A DNA stretch of 64,000 nucleotides from Arcobacter sp. (GTDB lineage: Bacteria > Campylobacterota > Campylobacteria > Campylobacterales > Arcobacteraceae), in NCBI GenBank assembly GCA_002869565.1, contig PKUJ01000002.1:124001-188000 (forward strand). Direction: 5' to 3'. Position 1 is the first letter of the stretch. Each line of letters opens with the position of its first letter. The notes below the pieces were generated by a model. That model saw nothing but the letters and a program-made list of their open reading frames with translations. It was not told the origin of the DNA and did not search any database. A program made the translations under genes and the position numbers. Positions 36,801-44,978 of this stretch are shown one piece after another.

Positions 36801-37204
36801 TTATAATCATGGATGTTGATTTCTTTAAACAGTTTAATGATAATTATGGTCATCAAAAAGGTGATGAAGCTTTAATTGCAATAGCAAGTACCTTAAATGA
36901 AATATTACATAGAGTAGATGATTATTGTTTTAGATTAGGTGGGGAAGAATTTGGGGTTCTATTTAAAGTAAAAGATAGAAAACATGCTTTAGCGTTTGCA
37001 GAAATTATTCGTAAAAATATTGAGAATTTGAGTATGGAACATAAATATAGTGAGGTCTCAAAATATATCACAGTTTCAATGGGGCTGTATTGTAATTATG
37101 CAAATGAATTTGAAGAGATGGATAAAGTATATAAAGCAACTGATGATTTACTTTATGAAGCAAAAAGAACTGGAAGAAACAAAATCATTATGAATGATAT
37201 ATAA
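33833..37204 (+). CDS. Periplasmic-sensing diguanylate cyclase: NMT1 + two SBP_3 domains + PAS + GGDEF
   Basis: This 1123-aa multidomain sensor starts with a signal peptide (to about residue 22). It has an NMT1/THI5-like domain (KWLHQFQFAGYYAAKEKGFY, about 25-320), two type 3 solute-binding domains (about 335-560 and 565-795), a membrane helix (about 805-823), a PAS domain (about 835-945, SGYEKYELLGKNHNIIRHPD) and a GGDEF domain (about 955-1120). The active-site GGEEF is preceded by RVDD five residues upstream, the product-inhibition site. It should make cyclic di-GMP in response to periplasmic solutes. Stacking three receptor modules on one cyclase is unusual. GGAG supports the ATG. Confidence 0.9.
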   Translation: MYNKYKILSICFLLFCTTFLSSNEKVVLQLKWLHQFQFAGYYAAKEKGFYNDLGLDVEIKQRNLATNNIQEVIDGKAQYGIADSVLLLYKAKNEPVVIISPIFQHSPSVLLFTKSSGINSVYDLTGKNIIFYKNDTDGFSLLSMLKKFDVRPNLIRKRSKDDYLKLVNNEVDSMAAYLTNEPFYLKEKNIETTVIDPMNYGFDLYGDMLFTNKDEAVNHPKRVEKFKKATLKGWEYALNNKEEIIKLINEKYTKKSIEHLRYEANAIDKMINKDIMPIGSMDKGRLQYIYSLYKDYGLSSGNLDVKDFIFEEYKSNKGLIKLSKEEKAYLEKHPVLTIPSLNTFPPFNFYENNQIKGYSIDFMKLVGQYMDVEIKALKNKSWKEYLSMLKNGTLDIMPHLALSEERKKFAEFTNFVHIKYTIGLVIRKDDDIKSMKDLENKTLAVTEKTFIHTYIKKNFPKQKLLLASSTENALEAVSRGSADAVVGSIPTFSYYIQNSWLSNLKTMPINDLGLSDYTELFMAVSKGNTLLKSILEKVISSIPPSEIAYLKEKWMNVKPSSKEIFTKEQKSYLKDKKSINICVNPNRMPYEEIKNGKHNGITSEYIRHFSQYLHIPIKLISTKNWLQTIEYAKQRKCDLITIMIETEEQKKYFNFSTKYIKSPLILSTKINEPFINNITDVLDRKIGIVKGYAYKENLKKKYPSINIIDVADIEDGLKKVSEGKLFGYIDTLPAVGLTIQKKYIGELKITGTINNDSIFSIATRNDEPLLNDIFNILIKNIPVEESDRILNKWISVKYQEEIDYKKILSLSIIFLLILLIVMYKNNAIKKINKKMKKYIALVDENIISSSTDIHGNITAVSKAFCEISGYEKYELLGKNHNIIRHPDISKEVFKELWNDISSGKTWKGELKNKKKNGDYYWVDVTISPIYDERKKIIGYTSLRQDITNKKVIEEISIKDALTNIFNRRHFNDTFPKYVSGAKRKNDMVSFIIMDVDFFKQFNDNYGHQKGDEALIAIASTLNEILHRVDDYCFRLGGEEFGVLFKVKDRKHALAFAEIIRKNIENLSMEHKYSEVSKYITVSMGLYCNYANEFEEMDKVYKATDDLLYEAKRTGRNKIIMNDI

Positions 37205-37276
37205 ATAATGAACATATATTCATAATTTGTTCTAAAAATACATAAGATAATTAAAAATTTAGTATTATATAAAAGC

Positions 37277-37290
37277 TATAATTTTATAAT
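37277..37290 (+). promoter_or_regulatory. Probable promoter of the nickel transporter operon
   Basis: Two overlapping TATAAT hexamers (37277-37282 and 37285-37290) lie 30-43 bp before the nikK start in a 115-bp AT-rich gap. No convincing -35 box is seen, which is usual for Campylobacterota sigma-70 promoters. I found no clear NikR-type palindrome. Confidence 0.5.
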
Positions 37291-37319
37291 CTCTAAAATT
37301 AATAATTTAGGAGTATAAA

Positions 37320-38042
37320 TTGAAAAAGTTTTTATATTTAATTTTATTGTCTGTTTTTGCAAATGCGCATTTCCTTACCTTTATCCCTTCAAGTGATAAT
37401 GTTTCAGATCAAAAAAACACAACAATAAACTTTGAGGCAATGTTCATTCATCCTTTTGAACAAACAGGTATGACTATGGAAAAGCCAGTTGGATTGTTTT
37501 TAGAAAACAAAAAAAATAGTTTAGATTTAGTGAAAACTGAAAAGTTAGCTCATCAAGCTTGGAATAGTTCTTATAAAATAAAAAGACCTGGAGTATATAA
37601 ATTTTTTGTAGAACCAAAACCTTATTTTGAAATTAATGAAGAAAAATTTATTTCTCATGTTCCAAAAGTTATAATCTCTGCTTTCGGAAGAGAAGATAAT
37701 TGGGATAAGCCTTTGGGTTTAAAATATGAAATTATTCCTATGGTTAAACCTTTTGGACTTTATTCTGGAAATTTATTTCAAGGAAAAGTTTTACATAATG
37801 GAAAAGCCGCTTCAGATGTAGAAGTTGAAGTAGAGTTATACAATACTTTTGGACTTAAAGCACCAAGTGATACTCATATTACACAAGTTGTAAAAACAGA
37901 TGATAATGGAATTTTTTCTTTTGTTATGAACCACAAAGGATGGTGGGGATTTGCTGCATTAATTGAAGAAGGCACAAAAAAGTTTGAAGGAAAAGATTAT
38001 CCAATAGAAAATGGTGCTTTACTTTGGATAAAAGCTTACTAA
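37320..38042 (+). CDS. nikK: Nickel ECF-type transporter component NikK (DUF4198 periplasmic protein)
   Basis: This 240-aa secreted DUF4198 protein has a signal peptide ending ANA, so the mature chain would start with His (HFLTFIP). DUF4198 proteins accompany Nik/Cbi transporters and are thought to bind nickel outside the membrane. The start is TTG at 37320, with AGGAG six nt upstream. It leads nikK-nikM-nikL-nikQ-nikO. The function as nickel uptake is inferred from the operon and from the urease genes nearby; cobalt is the main alternative. Confidence 0.82.
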   Translation: MKKFLYLILLSVFANAHFLTFIPSSDNVSDQKNTTINFEAMFIHPFEQTGMTMEKPVGLFLENKKNSLDLVKTEKLAHQAWNSSYKIKRPGVYKFFVEPKPYFEINEEKFISHVPKVIISAFGREDNWDKPLGLKYEIIPMVKPFGLYSGNLFQGKVLHNGKAASDVEVEVELYNTFGLKAPSDTHITQVVKTDDNGIFSFVMNHKGWWGFAALIEEGTKKFEGKDYPIENGALLWIKAY

Positions 38043-38055
38043 ATAGGAGAAGAAA

Positions 38056-38658
38056 GTGCATATTTCTGATGGAATCTTATCTAGTGAAGTTATAATCTCA
38101 ACATCAATTATTGGTGTTGGGTTTGTTTTATATTCATTAAAAACTATAAAAAATAAAAATATTGCAATTGTATCTGCTATGAGTGCAATATTTTTTATAG
38201 CCTCTTTTATTCATATTCCTTTAGGACCAACACAAATACATCTAGTTCTTATTGGGGTTATTGGTATTATTTTAGGTTCTTCTGTTTTCCTTGCACTTTT
38301 AATAGCTCTTTTATTACAAGCCACACTTTTGGGATATGGAGGATTAACTTCCCTTGGCGCTAATTTATTTATTATGGCCTTACCTTCATATTTAATTTAT
38401 TTGTTAGTGAAAAATAGATTTTTAGATTTTTTATCTTCTAAATTAAAATATTTTTTTATAGGTTTTTTACCTGTTCTTTTATCAACAATATTTTTAGCAT
38501 TGATTTTATCTTTATCTAAAGAAGAATATTTGTATGCTTCTTATACGATAATATTTGTGAATATCCCAGCCATGATAATAGAAGGTCTAATAACACTATT
38601 TTTGATTAATTATTTAAACAAAGCAATGCCTGAACTTTTAGGAGATATAAATCTATGA
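38056..38658 (+). CDS. nikM: Nickel ECF-type transporter substrate-specific subunit NikM
   Basis: This 200-aa membrane protein is the CbiM/NikM S-component. The start is GTG at 38056 because it yields the obligatory N-terminus MHISDGIL, whose free amino group and His2 bind the metal in this family; GGAGAAGA precedes it. FIHIPLGPTQIHL near residue 55 and the GLTSLGANLFIMA region near 97 are further family marks. NikL and NikM overlap by 4 nt. Confidence 0.93.
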   Translation: MHISDGILSSEVIISTSIIGVGFVLYSLKTIKNKNIAIVSAMSAIFFIASFIHIPLGPTQIHLVLIGVIGIILGSSVFLALLIALLLQATLLGYGGLTSLGANLFIMALPSYLIYLLVKNRFLDFLSSKLKYFFIGFLPVLLSTIFLALILSLSKEEYLYASYTIIFVNIPAMIIEGLITLFLINYLNKAMPELLGDINL

Positions 38659-39062
38659 AAAGCATAATTTTTCTTTTACTTATAATAAATTCTCTTTTTG
38701 CACATAAACTAAATATTTTTATATCAGAAGAAAATAATAAACTATTTATTAGTTCATATTTTGCATCAGGGGCTTCTTGTAGAAATTGTAAAATTGAAAT
38801 ATCAACTTTGGAAAATAAATTGATAAAAGAATCAAAAACTGATGAAAATGGCGAATATATAATGCCTAGGCCTGAAGAATCTTTTTTAATTAAAGTTGAG
38901 GCAATTGGTGGACATGCAGTTCAAACAAAATATGAAGTGAATAAAAAAGTTAAAGAAACGACTGTTAAAAGAAATACTATAACTGATAATTTGCTTCAAT
39001 CATTACTTGCAATTTTATTAATTGCTGGGATTTTTATTTTTCTAAAAAAAGTTAAAAAATGA
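38655..39062 (+). CDS. nikL: Nickel transporter auxiliary protein NikL
   Basis: This 135-aa protein has an N-terminal signal peptide (ending near LFA, so the mature N-terminus would be HKLNIF), an extracytoplasmic domain with two closely spaced cysteines (CRNC), and one C-terminal membrane helix. This plan matches NikL of Nik(K)MLQO systems. It overlaps nikM by 4 nt and nikQ by 4 nt. Assignment rests on position and topology more than on strong motifs. Confidence 0.78.
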   Translation: MKSIIFLLLIINSLFAHKLNIFISEENNKLFISSYFASGASCRNCKIEISTLENKLIKESKTDENGEYIMPRPEESFLIKVEAIGGHAVQTKYEVNKKVKETTVKRNTITDNLLQSLLAILLIAGIFIFLKKVKK

Positions 39063-39706
39063 GTAAATTTAATTCTTCTATTTTATTAATATCTGCTTTT
39101 TTATATTCTATATTTATTAGCTTTAATCAAATAGAGATTATTTATATTTTACCAATTTTATTTGCTATTTATTGTGAATATACAAATATTATTTCTATAA
39201 TAAAAAAATTACTTTTTTTAAATCTTTTTATTTTAATGATTTTTATTGTTCTTCTAATTCAAGATACATTTGAAGAGGCTTTAAATATCTATCTTCGTAC
39301 AAATATGATAATATTTTTTAATCTACTTCTCTTCTCTCATTCTAGTGGTTACGATGTAGTAAGAGCTTTAAATGAATTAAGATTTCCAAAAAAGTTTGTA
39401 AGTTCTGTTTATTTTACATTGAAAATGATATAAACTTTAAATGATGAATTTAAGAAAATAAAAACAACATTGAAAGCTAGGGGTTTTAATGCAAGTTCTT
39501 CTATGTTTACATATGAAACTTATGGAAATCTATTTGGACATATATTTGTAAAGTCCATAAAAAAAGCAAATGCAATGCAAGACTCTTTTAGATTAAGAGG
39601 TTTTCATGGGAGAATTTATTTAATTAACAATTCAAAACTTTCCTACTATGATGTCATTTTAATGTTTTTAGTATGTATGTTATTTGTTAAAAAGGTCATA
39701 GTATGA
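39059..39706 (+). pseudogene. nikQ: NikQ/CbiQ-type ECF transmembrane (T) component, split by an in-frame TAA
   Basis: The first part (39059-39433) encodes 124 aa of hydrophobic helices, then stops at TAA 39431-39433. The same frame continues directly to 39706 through TLNDEFKKIKTTLKARGF, the conserved coupling-helix region of CbiQ, and a last membrane helix. Without the stop the product would be 215 aa, normal for NikQ. The interruption lies just before the ATPase-coupling region, so the truncated product should be inactive. The TTG at 39470 is not a credible separate start. Flanking nikL and nikO are intact and overlap the gene ends by 4 nt, so decay looks recent or is a sequence error. Confidence 0.85.
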
Positions 39707-40365
39707 GTTGTTCTATTAATTTAAAAGAGGTTTCTTATGAAACAACTTCTAAAGAGGTATTCAAAAATGTTACTTTAAATGTTTCCCACGAAGAAAAAGT
39801 TGCAATAATCGGATCAAATGGAAGTGGAAAGAGTTCTCTTCTAAAAATTGTTGCAGGATTAATAAAACAAAAAGATGGAGATGTTTTTCTTTTTCATAAT
39901 GAAATGACTACATTAAAAGATTTTAAAGAGTATAGAAGTGATATAGGGTATCTTCCTCAAGATGTAAGCGATCATTTTTTATGTCCTACCGTTATAGAAG
40001 ATGTAATGTTTGCTCTTCGCGCTAAAGGAGCTAAAAAAGATGAATCATATACAAAAGCTTTAGAAGTTTTAGATGAATTAGGAATCTTACATTTAGAAAA
40101 CAGGAATATATATGATTTAAGTGGAGGAGAACAAAAGATTGTTGCTCTTGCAGGTATACTAATTACAAAACCAAAAATACTTCTTTTAGATGAACCAACC
40201 AATGCATTAGATGAAGATGCTGAAAATCGAATTATAAATATTTTAAATTCAATAAAAAAATCTATGATAATAGTTTCCCATCATAAGACATTTATTGATA
40301 GTTTAGTTCCCACTATATATAGACTTACAAAAGATGGATTGAATAAAATTAATCAATCAAAATAA
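39703..40365 (+). CDS. nikO: Nickel ECF-type transporter ATPase NikO
   Basis: This 220-aa ATPase energises the nickel transporter. Walker A GSNGSGKSSLL near residue 37, Q-loop YLPQDVSDHF, signature LSGGEQK and Walker B LLLDEPTNALDED are all intact. It overlaps the end of the nikQ frame by 4 nt. It is shorter than CbiO proteins with C-terminal extensions but within range. Confidence 0.9.
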   Translation: MSCSINLKEVSYETTSKEVFKNVTLNVSHEEKVAIIGSNGSGKSSLLKIVAGLIKQKDGDVFLFHNEMTTLKDFKEYRSDIGYLPQDVSDHFLCPTVIEDVMFALRAKGAKKDESYTKALEVLDELGILHLENRNIYDLSGGEQKIVALAGILITKPKILLLDEPTNALDEDAENRIINILNSIKKSMIIVSHHKTFIDSLVPTIYRLTKDGLNKINQSK

Positions 40366-40383
40366 TCTATTATTTTGATTGAT
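40352..40383 (+). terminator. Terminator hairpin overlapping the nikO stop
   Basis: A perfect 15-bp inverted repeat (40352-40366 and 40369-40383) with a minimal loop lies across the nikO stop codon. It lacks a clear U-run but is the only strong hairpin at the operon end. Confidence 0.6.
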
Positions 40384-40596
40384 AAATCAATACTAAATAA
40401 AAATAAATAACTTTTATATATTTCACAAATCTTATACAATTTGGGGCTATAAATAGCAATAGAGTAGCAAAAAAACGATATTTGAGAAAAACATTTATAA
40501 ATCTTAAATATAGATAAAAATAACATAATTTCTTAAGATAAAATTAATTATTTTTATGTAAAACTGCTTCTATAACAAAATACTTAAGGAGTGAAA

Positions 40597-41043
40597 ATGA
40601 GTAAATTGATTAGATTGGGGATGACATTACTACTTTGTGGGACTACTTATGCTTTCGCATTAACAGCTGATGAAGTAAAGGCACATGTAATGGAAGGTAA
40701 AGCTTACTGTGATAAAGTAGGTGTTGCAAAATGTGTTGAAGAAATTGGTAAAACAGGTGGAATGTTTGATAAAGGTGAATTGTATATTTGGGCAAATGAC
40801 TTTGACGGTATAATCACTGCACATCCTAAAAAACCATTAAAAGGTAAAAATCTTTATAGATATAAAGACAAAGCTGGAAATCAATTATTTAAAAATTTTA
40901 TTGATAAAGTAAAAGCTGACGGTGAAGGTTGGGTTGATTATGTATGGGCTCATCCAACTACAAAAAAACAAACTCCAAAATCATCATTTGTAATTGGTAT
41001 TGGAGAAAACAAACTAATTGGTGCTGGATACTATAAAGAATAA
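40597..41043 (+). CDS. Secreted single-Cache domain protein
   Basis: This 148-aa protein has a signal peptide (MSKLIRLGMTLLLCG... to about residue 20) and a single Cache_2-like domain (MFDKGELYIWANDFDGIITA, LKGKNLYRYKDKAGNQLF, GWVDYVWAHPTTK, SFVIGIGENKLIGAGYY). It has no membrane anchor or output domain. ATG 40597 is preferred over GTG 40591, which lies inside the AAGGAG ribosome site. It lies 110 nt upstream of a chemoreceptor lacking a Cache domain, so it may be a soluble ligand-binding partner (inference). Confidence 0.85.
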   Translation: MSKLIRLGMTLLLCGTTYAFALTADEVKAHVMEGKAYCDKVGVAKCVEEIGKTGGMFDKGELYIWANDFDGIITAHPKKPLKGKNLYRYKDKAGNQLFKNFIDKVKADGEGWVDYVWAHPTTKKQTPKSSFVIGIGENKLIGAGYYKE

Positions 41044-41153
41044 TCTTTTATAAATCCTTGATTTTATATCAAGGATTTATCTTAGTATTAATAAAAATAA
41101 ACTTATTTTGTGAATTTATTTTTATTAATACCACCTAAGACGTAGGAGCCTTT

Positions 41154-43022
41154 ATGTTAAATAATATGAAAATTGGTACAAGATTAATAATAGCTCCCGC
41201 TATTGCTGTTTTGTTTTTAGTAGTTTTAGCAATATTTTCAAATAATGCTTTAAAATCTGATAAAGAAACTCTTAATGAAATAGTTCAAGTAAAATTTGAA
41301 TTGTACAAAGCAAGTAGTAAATTATTAGTTGATGTTGAATTATATAATTCTGTTTTATATAAGGTATTTAGTTTTGCAACAGGTGGATATGAACAATCTC
41401 AAATTGATGAACAACTTGCAATTTTAGAGGATATTAAAAAACAAATGCAAAAAGATTTAGTAGTTTTATCAAAAGCAAAAGGTCTTGATTCAAAAACAAA
41501 AAAAATAGTAAAAGAAGTTCAAAAAAATGAGAAAGAATATTTATTAACTGTTCTTGATGCGATTGATATGCTTAGTGTTGATGTTGGAATGGCAACACCA
41601 ATGTTATCAGTTACAGATGAAGTATTTTTGATGTTAAATAAAGATCTTAAAACTATTAATGAAATTGCTGATAAACAAAATAAAATTAGTTATGAAAATG
41701 CTTTAAAAAAGATTGATAATACCTTATATACTTTATATACATTGATAGTAATTGCTTTTATTTTATCCTTTGGAATTATTATAATTGTTACCAATTCTAT
41801 AAAAAAACCTTTACAAAAATTTCAATCTGGTTTATTAGATTTTTTTAAATATATGAATAAAGAAAAAGATGATGCAGAACTAATTCATCTTGGTACAAAA
41901 GATGAACTTGGAGAGATGGCAGAAGCTGTAAATTCAAGTATTACTTCAATTAAAGTTGGAATAGAAGAAGACAGAAAATTAGTTGATAGTGCAATCTCTT
42001 GTGCAAATGAAGCTAAAAAAGGTCATCTAAGTGTAAGAATAGAAGGTTCTGCTTCTAATCCTTATTTAAATGAATTAAAAGATGTTATTAATGAAATGCT
42101 TACTGCTATTAATTCAAATGTAAAAAGTGCTATGGATGTATTATCTCATTTTGCACAATATGATTATAGACCAAATATTGATGTAAGTTCAATGCAAGGG
42201 GATTTAAAAGCTCTTTGTAGTGATGTTAACACATTGGGAAGTGCAATTACAACTATGCTTGTAGAAAATAAACAGATAGGATTAGTACTTTCATCAAATT
42301 CAGATAATTTATCAAGAAATGTAGATAGTTTAACAAATTCAGCAAATAATCAAGCTGCTTCATTAGAAGAAACAGCCGCTGCAATTGAAGAGATTACTTC
42401 AAATATGCAAAATAGTTCTCAAAATATTGCAAAAATGACTTCTTTTGCAAATGAAGTTTCAAGTTCAGTATCTATAGGACAAGAGTTAGCTTCTAAAACT
42501 GCATCTTCAATGGATGAAATTAATGAACAAACACAAGCAATTGCTGATTCAATTACGGTTATTGATCAAATTGCCTTCCAAACAAATATTCTATCTTTAA
42601 ATGCAGCTGTTGAAGCAGCAACTGCAGGTGAAGCAGGAAAAGGTTTTGCAGTAGTTGCACAAGAAGTAAGAAATCTTGCTTCAAGATCAGCTGAGGCGGC
42701 AAAAGAGATTAAAGATTTAGTTGAAAATGCAACGGCAAAAGCAAATGGTGGAAAAACAATCTCAACTGAAATGATTGCAGGATATGAAAAATTAAATACA
42801 AATATTCATAATACACTAGAACTAATTAATGATGTATCAACTTCTTCAAAAGAACAGTTTTCTGCTATGGAACAAATTAATGATACAGTTAATAATTTAG
42901 ACAGAGTAACTCAAGAAAACGCCCAAGCAGCAGCTGAAGCTAATAAAGTTGCAAGAGAAGTAAATGATATTGCAGTGCAAGTTGTTCAAAAAACTGATGA
43001 AAAAGAGTTTAATGGTAAATAG
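41154..43022 (+). CDS. Methyl-accepting chemotaxis protein (helical-bundle sensor)
   Basis: This 622-aa transmembrane chemoreceptor has membrane helices at about 10-30 and 190-212, an all-helical periplasmic region (four-helix-bundle type), a HAMP segment, and a C-terminal coiled-coil signalling domain. Its tip, reading [20 protein letters not shown], binds CheA/CheW. The tip is identical in protein sequence to that of the chemoreceptor at 59356-61479, although codons differ. TAGGAG supports the ATG. Ligand unknown. Confidence 0.92.
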   Translation: MLNNMKIGTRLIIAPAIAVLFLVVLAIFSNNALKSDKETLNEIVQVKFELYKASSKLLVDVELYNSVLYKVFSFATGGYEQSQIDEQLAILEDIKKQMQKDLVVLSKAKGLDSKTKKIVKEVQKNEKEYLLTVLDAIDMLSVDVGMATPMLSVTDEVFLMLNKDLKTINEIADKQNKISYENALKKIDNTLYTLYTLIVIAFILSFGIIIIVTNSIKKPLQKFQSGLLDFFKYMNKEKDDAELIHLGTKDELGEMAEAVNSSITSIKVGIEEDRKLVDSAISCANEAKKGHLSVRIEGSASNPYLNELKDVINEMLTAINSNVKSAMDVLSHFAQYDYRPNIDVSSMQGDLKALCSDVNTLGSAITTMLVENKQIGLVLSSNSDNLSRNVDSLTNSANNQAASLEETAAAIEEITSNMQNSSQNIAKMTSFANEVSSSVSIGQELASKTASSMDEINEQTQAIADSITVIDQIAFQTNILSLNAAVEAATAGEAGKGFAVVAQEVRNLASRSAEAAKEIKDLVENATAKANGGKTISTEMIAGYEKLNTNIHNTLELINDVSTSSKEQFSAMEQINDTVNNLDRVTQENAQAAAEANKVAREVNDIAVQVVQKTDEKEFNGK

Positions 43023-43051
43023 CATTTAACTTCTATATAACTATATTTTAT

Positions 43052-43057
43052 TATAAT
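43052..43057 (+). promoter_or_regulatory. -10 box of the acetyltransferase-LysE-racemase operon
   Basis: TATAAT lies 23 bp before the ATG of the acetyltransferase gene, followed by an AAGGA ribosome site. This would give a very short leader. Confidence 0.5.
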
Positions 43058-43079
43058 CTACTTTTTAAAAGGATAGATT

Positions 43080-43643
43080 ATGATAAATTATACTTTAGCT
43101 ACACCTGATAATATTGAAGGCATTTTAAAACTTCAAGCAAAAAATTTAGTCTCAAACCTTAACGAGGATGAAAAAGAGGATGGTTTTGTAACGACTCCTT
43201 TTTCTCCTGAACAAATTGAAAATTTAATAAAACTTGATGGTGTATTTATCGCTTTGGATGATACTGAGGTAGTTTCTTATGTAATGTGTGCTTCATGGCA
43301 ATATTGGGTTGCATGGCCAATGTTTGAATATATGGCAAGTTTTCTTGAAACTTTGGAATATAAAGGACAAAAACTTACTTTAGATAATTCATATCAATAT
43401 GGTCCAATATGTGTTGCAAAAGAGTATAGAGGGAATAAGATATTTGAAAATATTTTTGAGTTCGCAAGAAAAGAAATGAATAAAAGATATCCAATATTAG
43501 TTACCTTTATCAATAAAATTAATATGAGATCTTATGAAGCTCATGTAAGAAAACTTGGACTTGAAGTAATATGCGAATTTGAATTTAACAATAATAATTT
43601 TTATGAATTGGTTTATGATACATCAAAGCCTGTATCTATATAA
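43080..43643 (+). CDS. GNAT-family N-acetyltransferase
   Basis: This 187-aa protein has the GNAT acyl-CoA-binding region QYGPICVAKEYRGNKIFENI near residue 110 and a C-terminal part with NMRSYEAHVRKLGLEVI, as in aminoacid or ribosomal-protein acetyltransferases. The acceptor substrate is not predictable. It starts a same-strand series (acetyltransferase, LysE exporter, racemase, SGNH hydrolase, hypothetical) with gaps below 15 nt, suggesting one operon. Confidence 0.8.
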   Translation: MINYTLATPDNIEGILKLQAKNLVSNLNEDEKEDGFVTTPFSPEQIENLIKLDGVFIALDDTEVVSYVMCASWQYWVAWPMFEYMASFLETLEYKGQKLTLDNSYQYGPICVAKEYRGNKIFENIFEFARKEMNKRYPILVTFINKINMRSYEAHVRKLGLEVICEFEFNNNNFYELVYDTSKPVSI

Positions 43644-43655
43644 ATAGGATATTTA

Positions 43656-44285
43656 ATGCATGGTATTACAGATTTATATATATTTATAATTGCAGGACTA
43701 CTTTTAAATATAACTCCTGGTTCTGATATGTTATATATATTAAGTAGTGCTTTTCAAAAAGGATTTAAATCCTCAATTATTGCAACTCTAGGAATAAGTA
43801 CAGGTTGTTTATTTCATGTATTTCTGGCAGTAGTTGGGCTTAGTGCAATTTTACAAAGTTCTCATACGGCTTTTTTAGTAGTAAAATATATAGGAGCAAT
43901 TTATCTTATTTATTTAGGGATAACAATGCTTTTAAATAAAAATAAAAAAGTAAATGATAGTCCAAATCTAAAAGAAAATAGTCTTAAAAAAGTTTTTTGG
44001 AATGGAGTTTTTATAAATGCTTTAAATACAAAAGTTGCGCTTTTTTTTATAACTTTTTTACCTCAGTTTGTTGATGTAAATAGTGATAATAAAAGTTTTA
44101 TATTATTGTTACTTGGATTAATATTTATATTTTTTGGTACGATTGTTAATATCCTAATTGCTTTTACTGCTTTGAAACTTACTGTAAATTTATCAATAGG
44201 TCAAATATTTGCTAGATTTATAAAAAGAATAGTTGGAATTCTATTTATTGGATTTGGAATAAAATTAGCATTGGAGAAATTTTGA
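43656..44285 (+). CDS. LysE/RhtB-family amino acid exporter
   Basis: This 209-aa inner-membrane protein has six hydrophobic segments and the RhtB opening NITPGSDMLYILSSAFQKG, with KYIGAIYLIYLGITML near residue 78. It exports amino acids or homoserine-type compounds. Its stop overlaps the TTG start of the Asp/Glu racemase, which suggests a linked role with that enzyme. Confidence 0.9.
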   Translation: MHGITDLYIFIIAGLLLNITPGSDMLYILSSAFQKGFKSSIIATLGISTGCLFHVFLAVVGLSAILQSSHTAFLVVKYIGAIYLIYLGITMLLNKNKKVNDSPNLKENSLKKVFWNGVFINALNTKVALFFITFLPQFVDVNSDNKSFILLLLGLIFIFFGTIVNILIAFTALKLTVNLSIGQIFARFIKRIVGILFIGFGIKLALEKF

Positions 44286-44977
44286 AAAAAATAGTAATGT
44301 TAGGTGGAATGTCTTGGGAATCAACAGCTACTTATTATAAACTTTTAAATGAAGAGATAAAGAATAGGTTAGGTGGTTTACATAGCGCTAAAATAATTCT
44401 TTCAAGTGTTGATTTTGAAGAGATTGAAAAATTTCAACATAGTTCTCTATGGGATGAAACGGCAGATATTTTATCCAAAGAAGCAAAATCAATTGAAAAT
44501 GCAGACGCAGATTTTTTAATAATTTGTACAAATACAATGCATAAAGTAGTACCACAAATTGAAGAGAATATCAATATTCCTATTTTACATATTGCAGATG
44601 CTACAGCTAAAGCTTTGGTAAAAGATGGTATAAGCAGAGTTGCATTGTTAGGTACAAAATTTACTATGACGGAAGATTTTTATAAAAATAGGATTAATGA
44701 GAAATTTGGAATAGAAGTTATAGTTCCAAATGAACATGAACAAGATATTATTCATGAAGTTATTTATAAAGAGCTTTGTTTAGGAAAATGTAATCGTAAT
44801 TCAAGAGATGAATACATTAAAATTATAAAGCGTTTAGAAGAAGAGGAAAATTGTGAAGCTGTTATTTTAGGCTGTACAGAAATTTCTATGCTCATTAAAC
44901 AAGGTTATGTAGATATTCCTTTATATGATACAACAAAACTTCATGCAATAAGTGCAATTGATTTGGCTTTAGAATAA
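44282..44977 (+). CDS. Aspartate/glutamate racemase family protein
   Basis: This 231-aa enzyme has the aspartate-racemase opening MLGGMSWESTATYYKLLNE and the two catalytic cysteines in ICTNTMHKV near residue 81 and GCTEISML near residue 196. It is a different branch from the hydantoin-type racemase at 19549. The start is TTG at 44282, with GGAGAAA immediately upstream. Likely product: D-aspartate, used in cell wall or secreted with the LysE partner (inference). Confidence 0.9.
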   Translation: MKKIVMLGGMSWESTATYYKLLNEEIKNRLGGLHSAKIILSSVDFEEIEKFQHSSLWDETADILSKEAKSIENADADFLIICTNTMHKVVPQIEENINIPILHIADATAKALVKDGISRVALLGTKFTMTEDFYKNRINEKFGIEVIVPNEHEQDIIHEVIYKELCLGKCNRNSRDEYIKIIKRLEEEENCEAVILGCTEISMLIKQGYVDIPLYDTTKLHAISAIDLALE

Positions 44978-44978
44978 T

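Noticed and set aside
37205-37319. NikR box before nikK
   Set aside because: No convincing long-spaced palindrome; AT-rich sequence gives only weak partial matches.
39470-39706. Possible separate 78-aa gene starting at TTG 39470
   Set aside because: It is in the same frame as the preceding nikQ part, encodes the C-terminal CbiQ region, and has no ribosome site; treated as the 3' half of a split gene.
42536-42725. Long DNA repeat shared by the two chemoreceptors
   Set aside because: The proteins are almost identical at the signalling tip, but codons differ at many positions, so this is protein conservation and not a DNA repeat.
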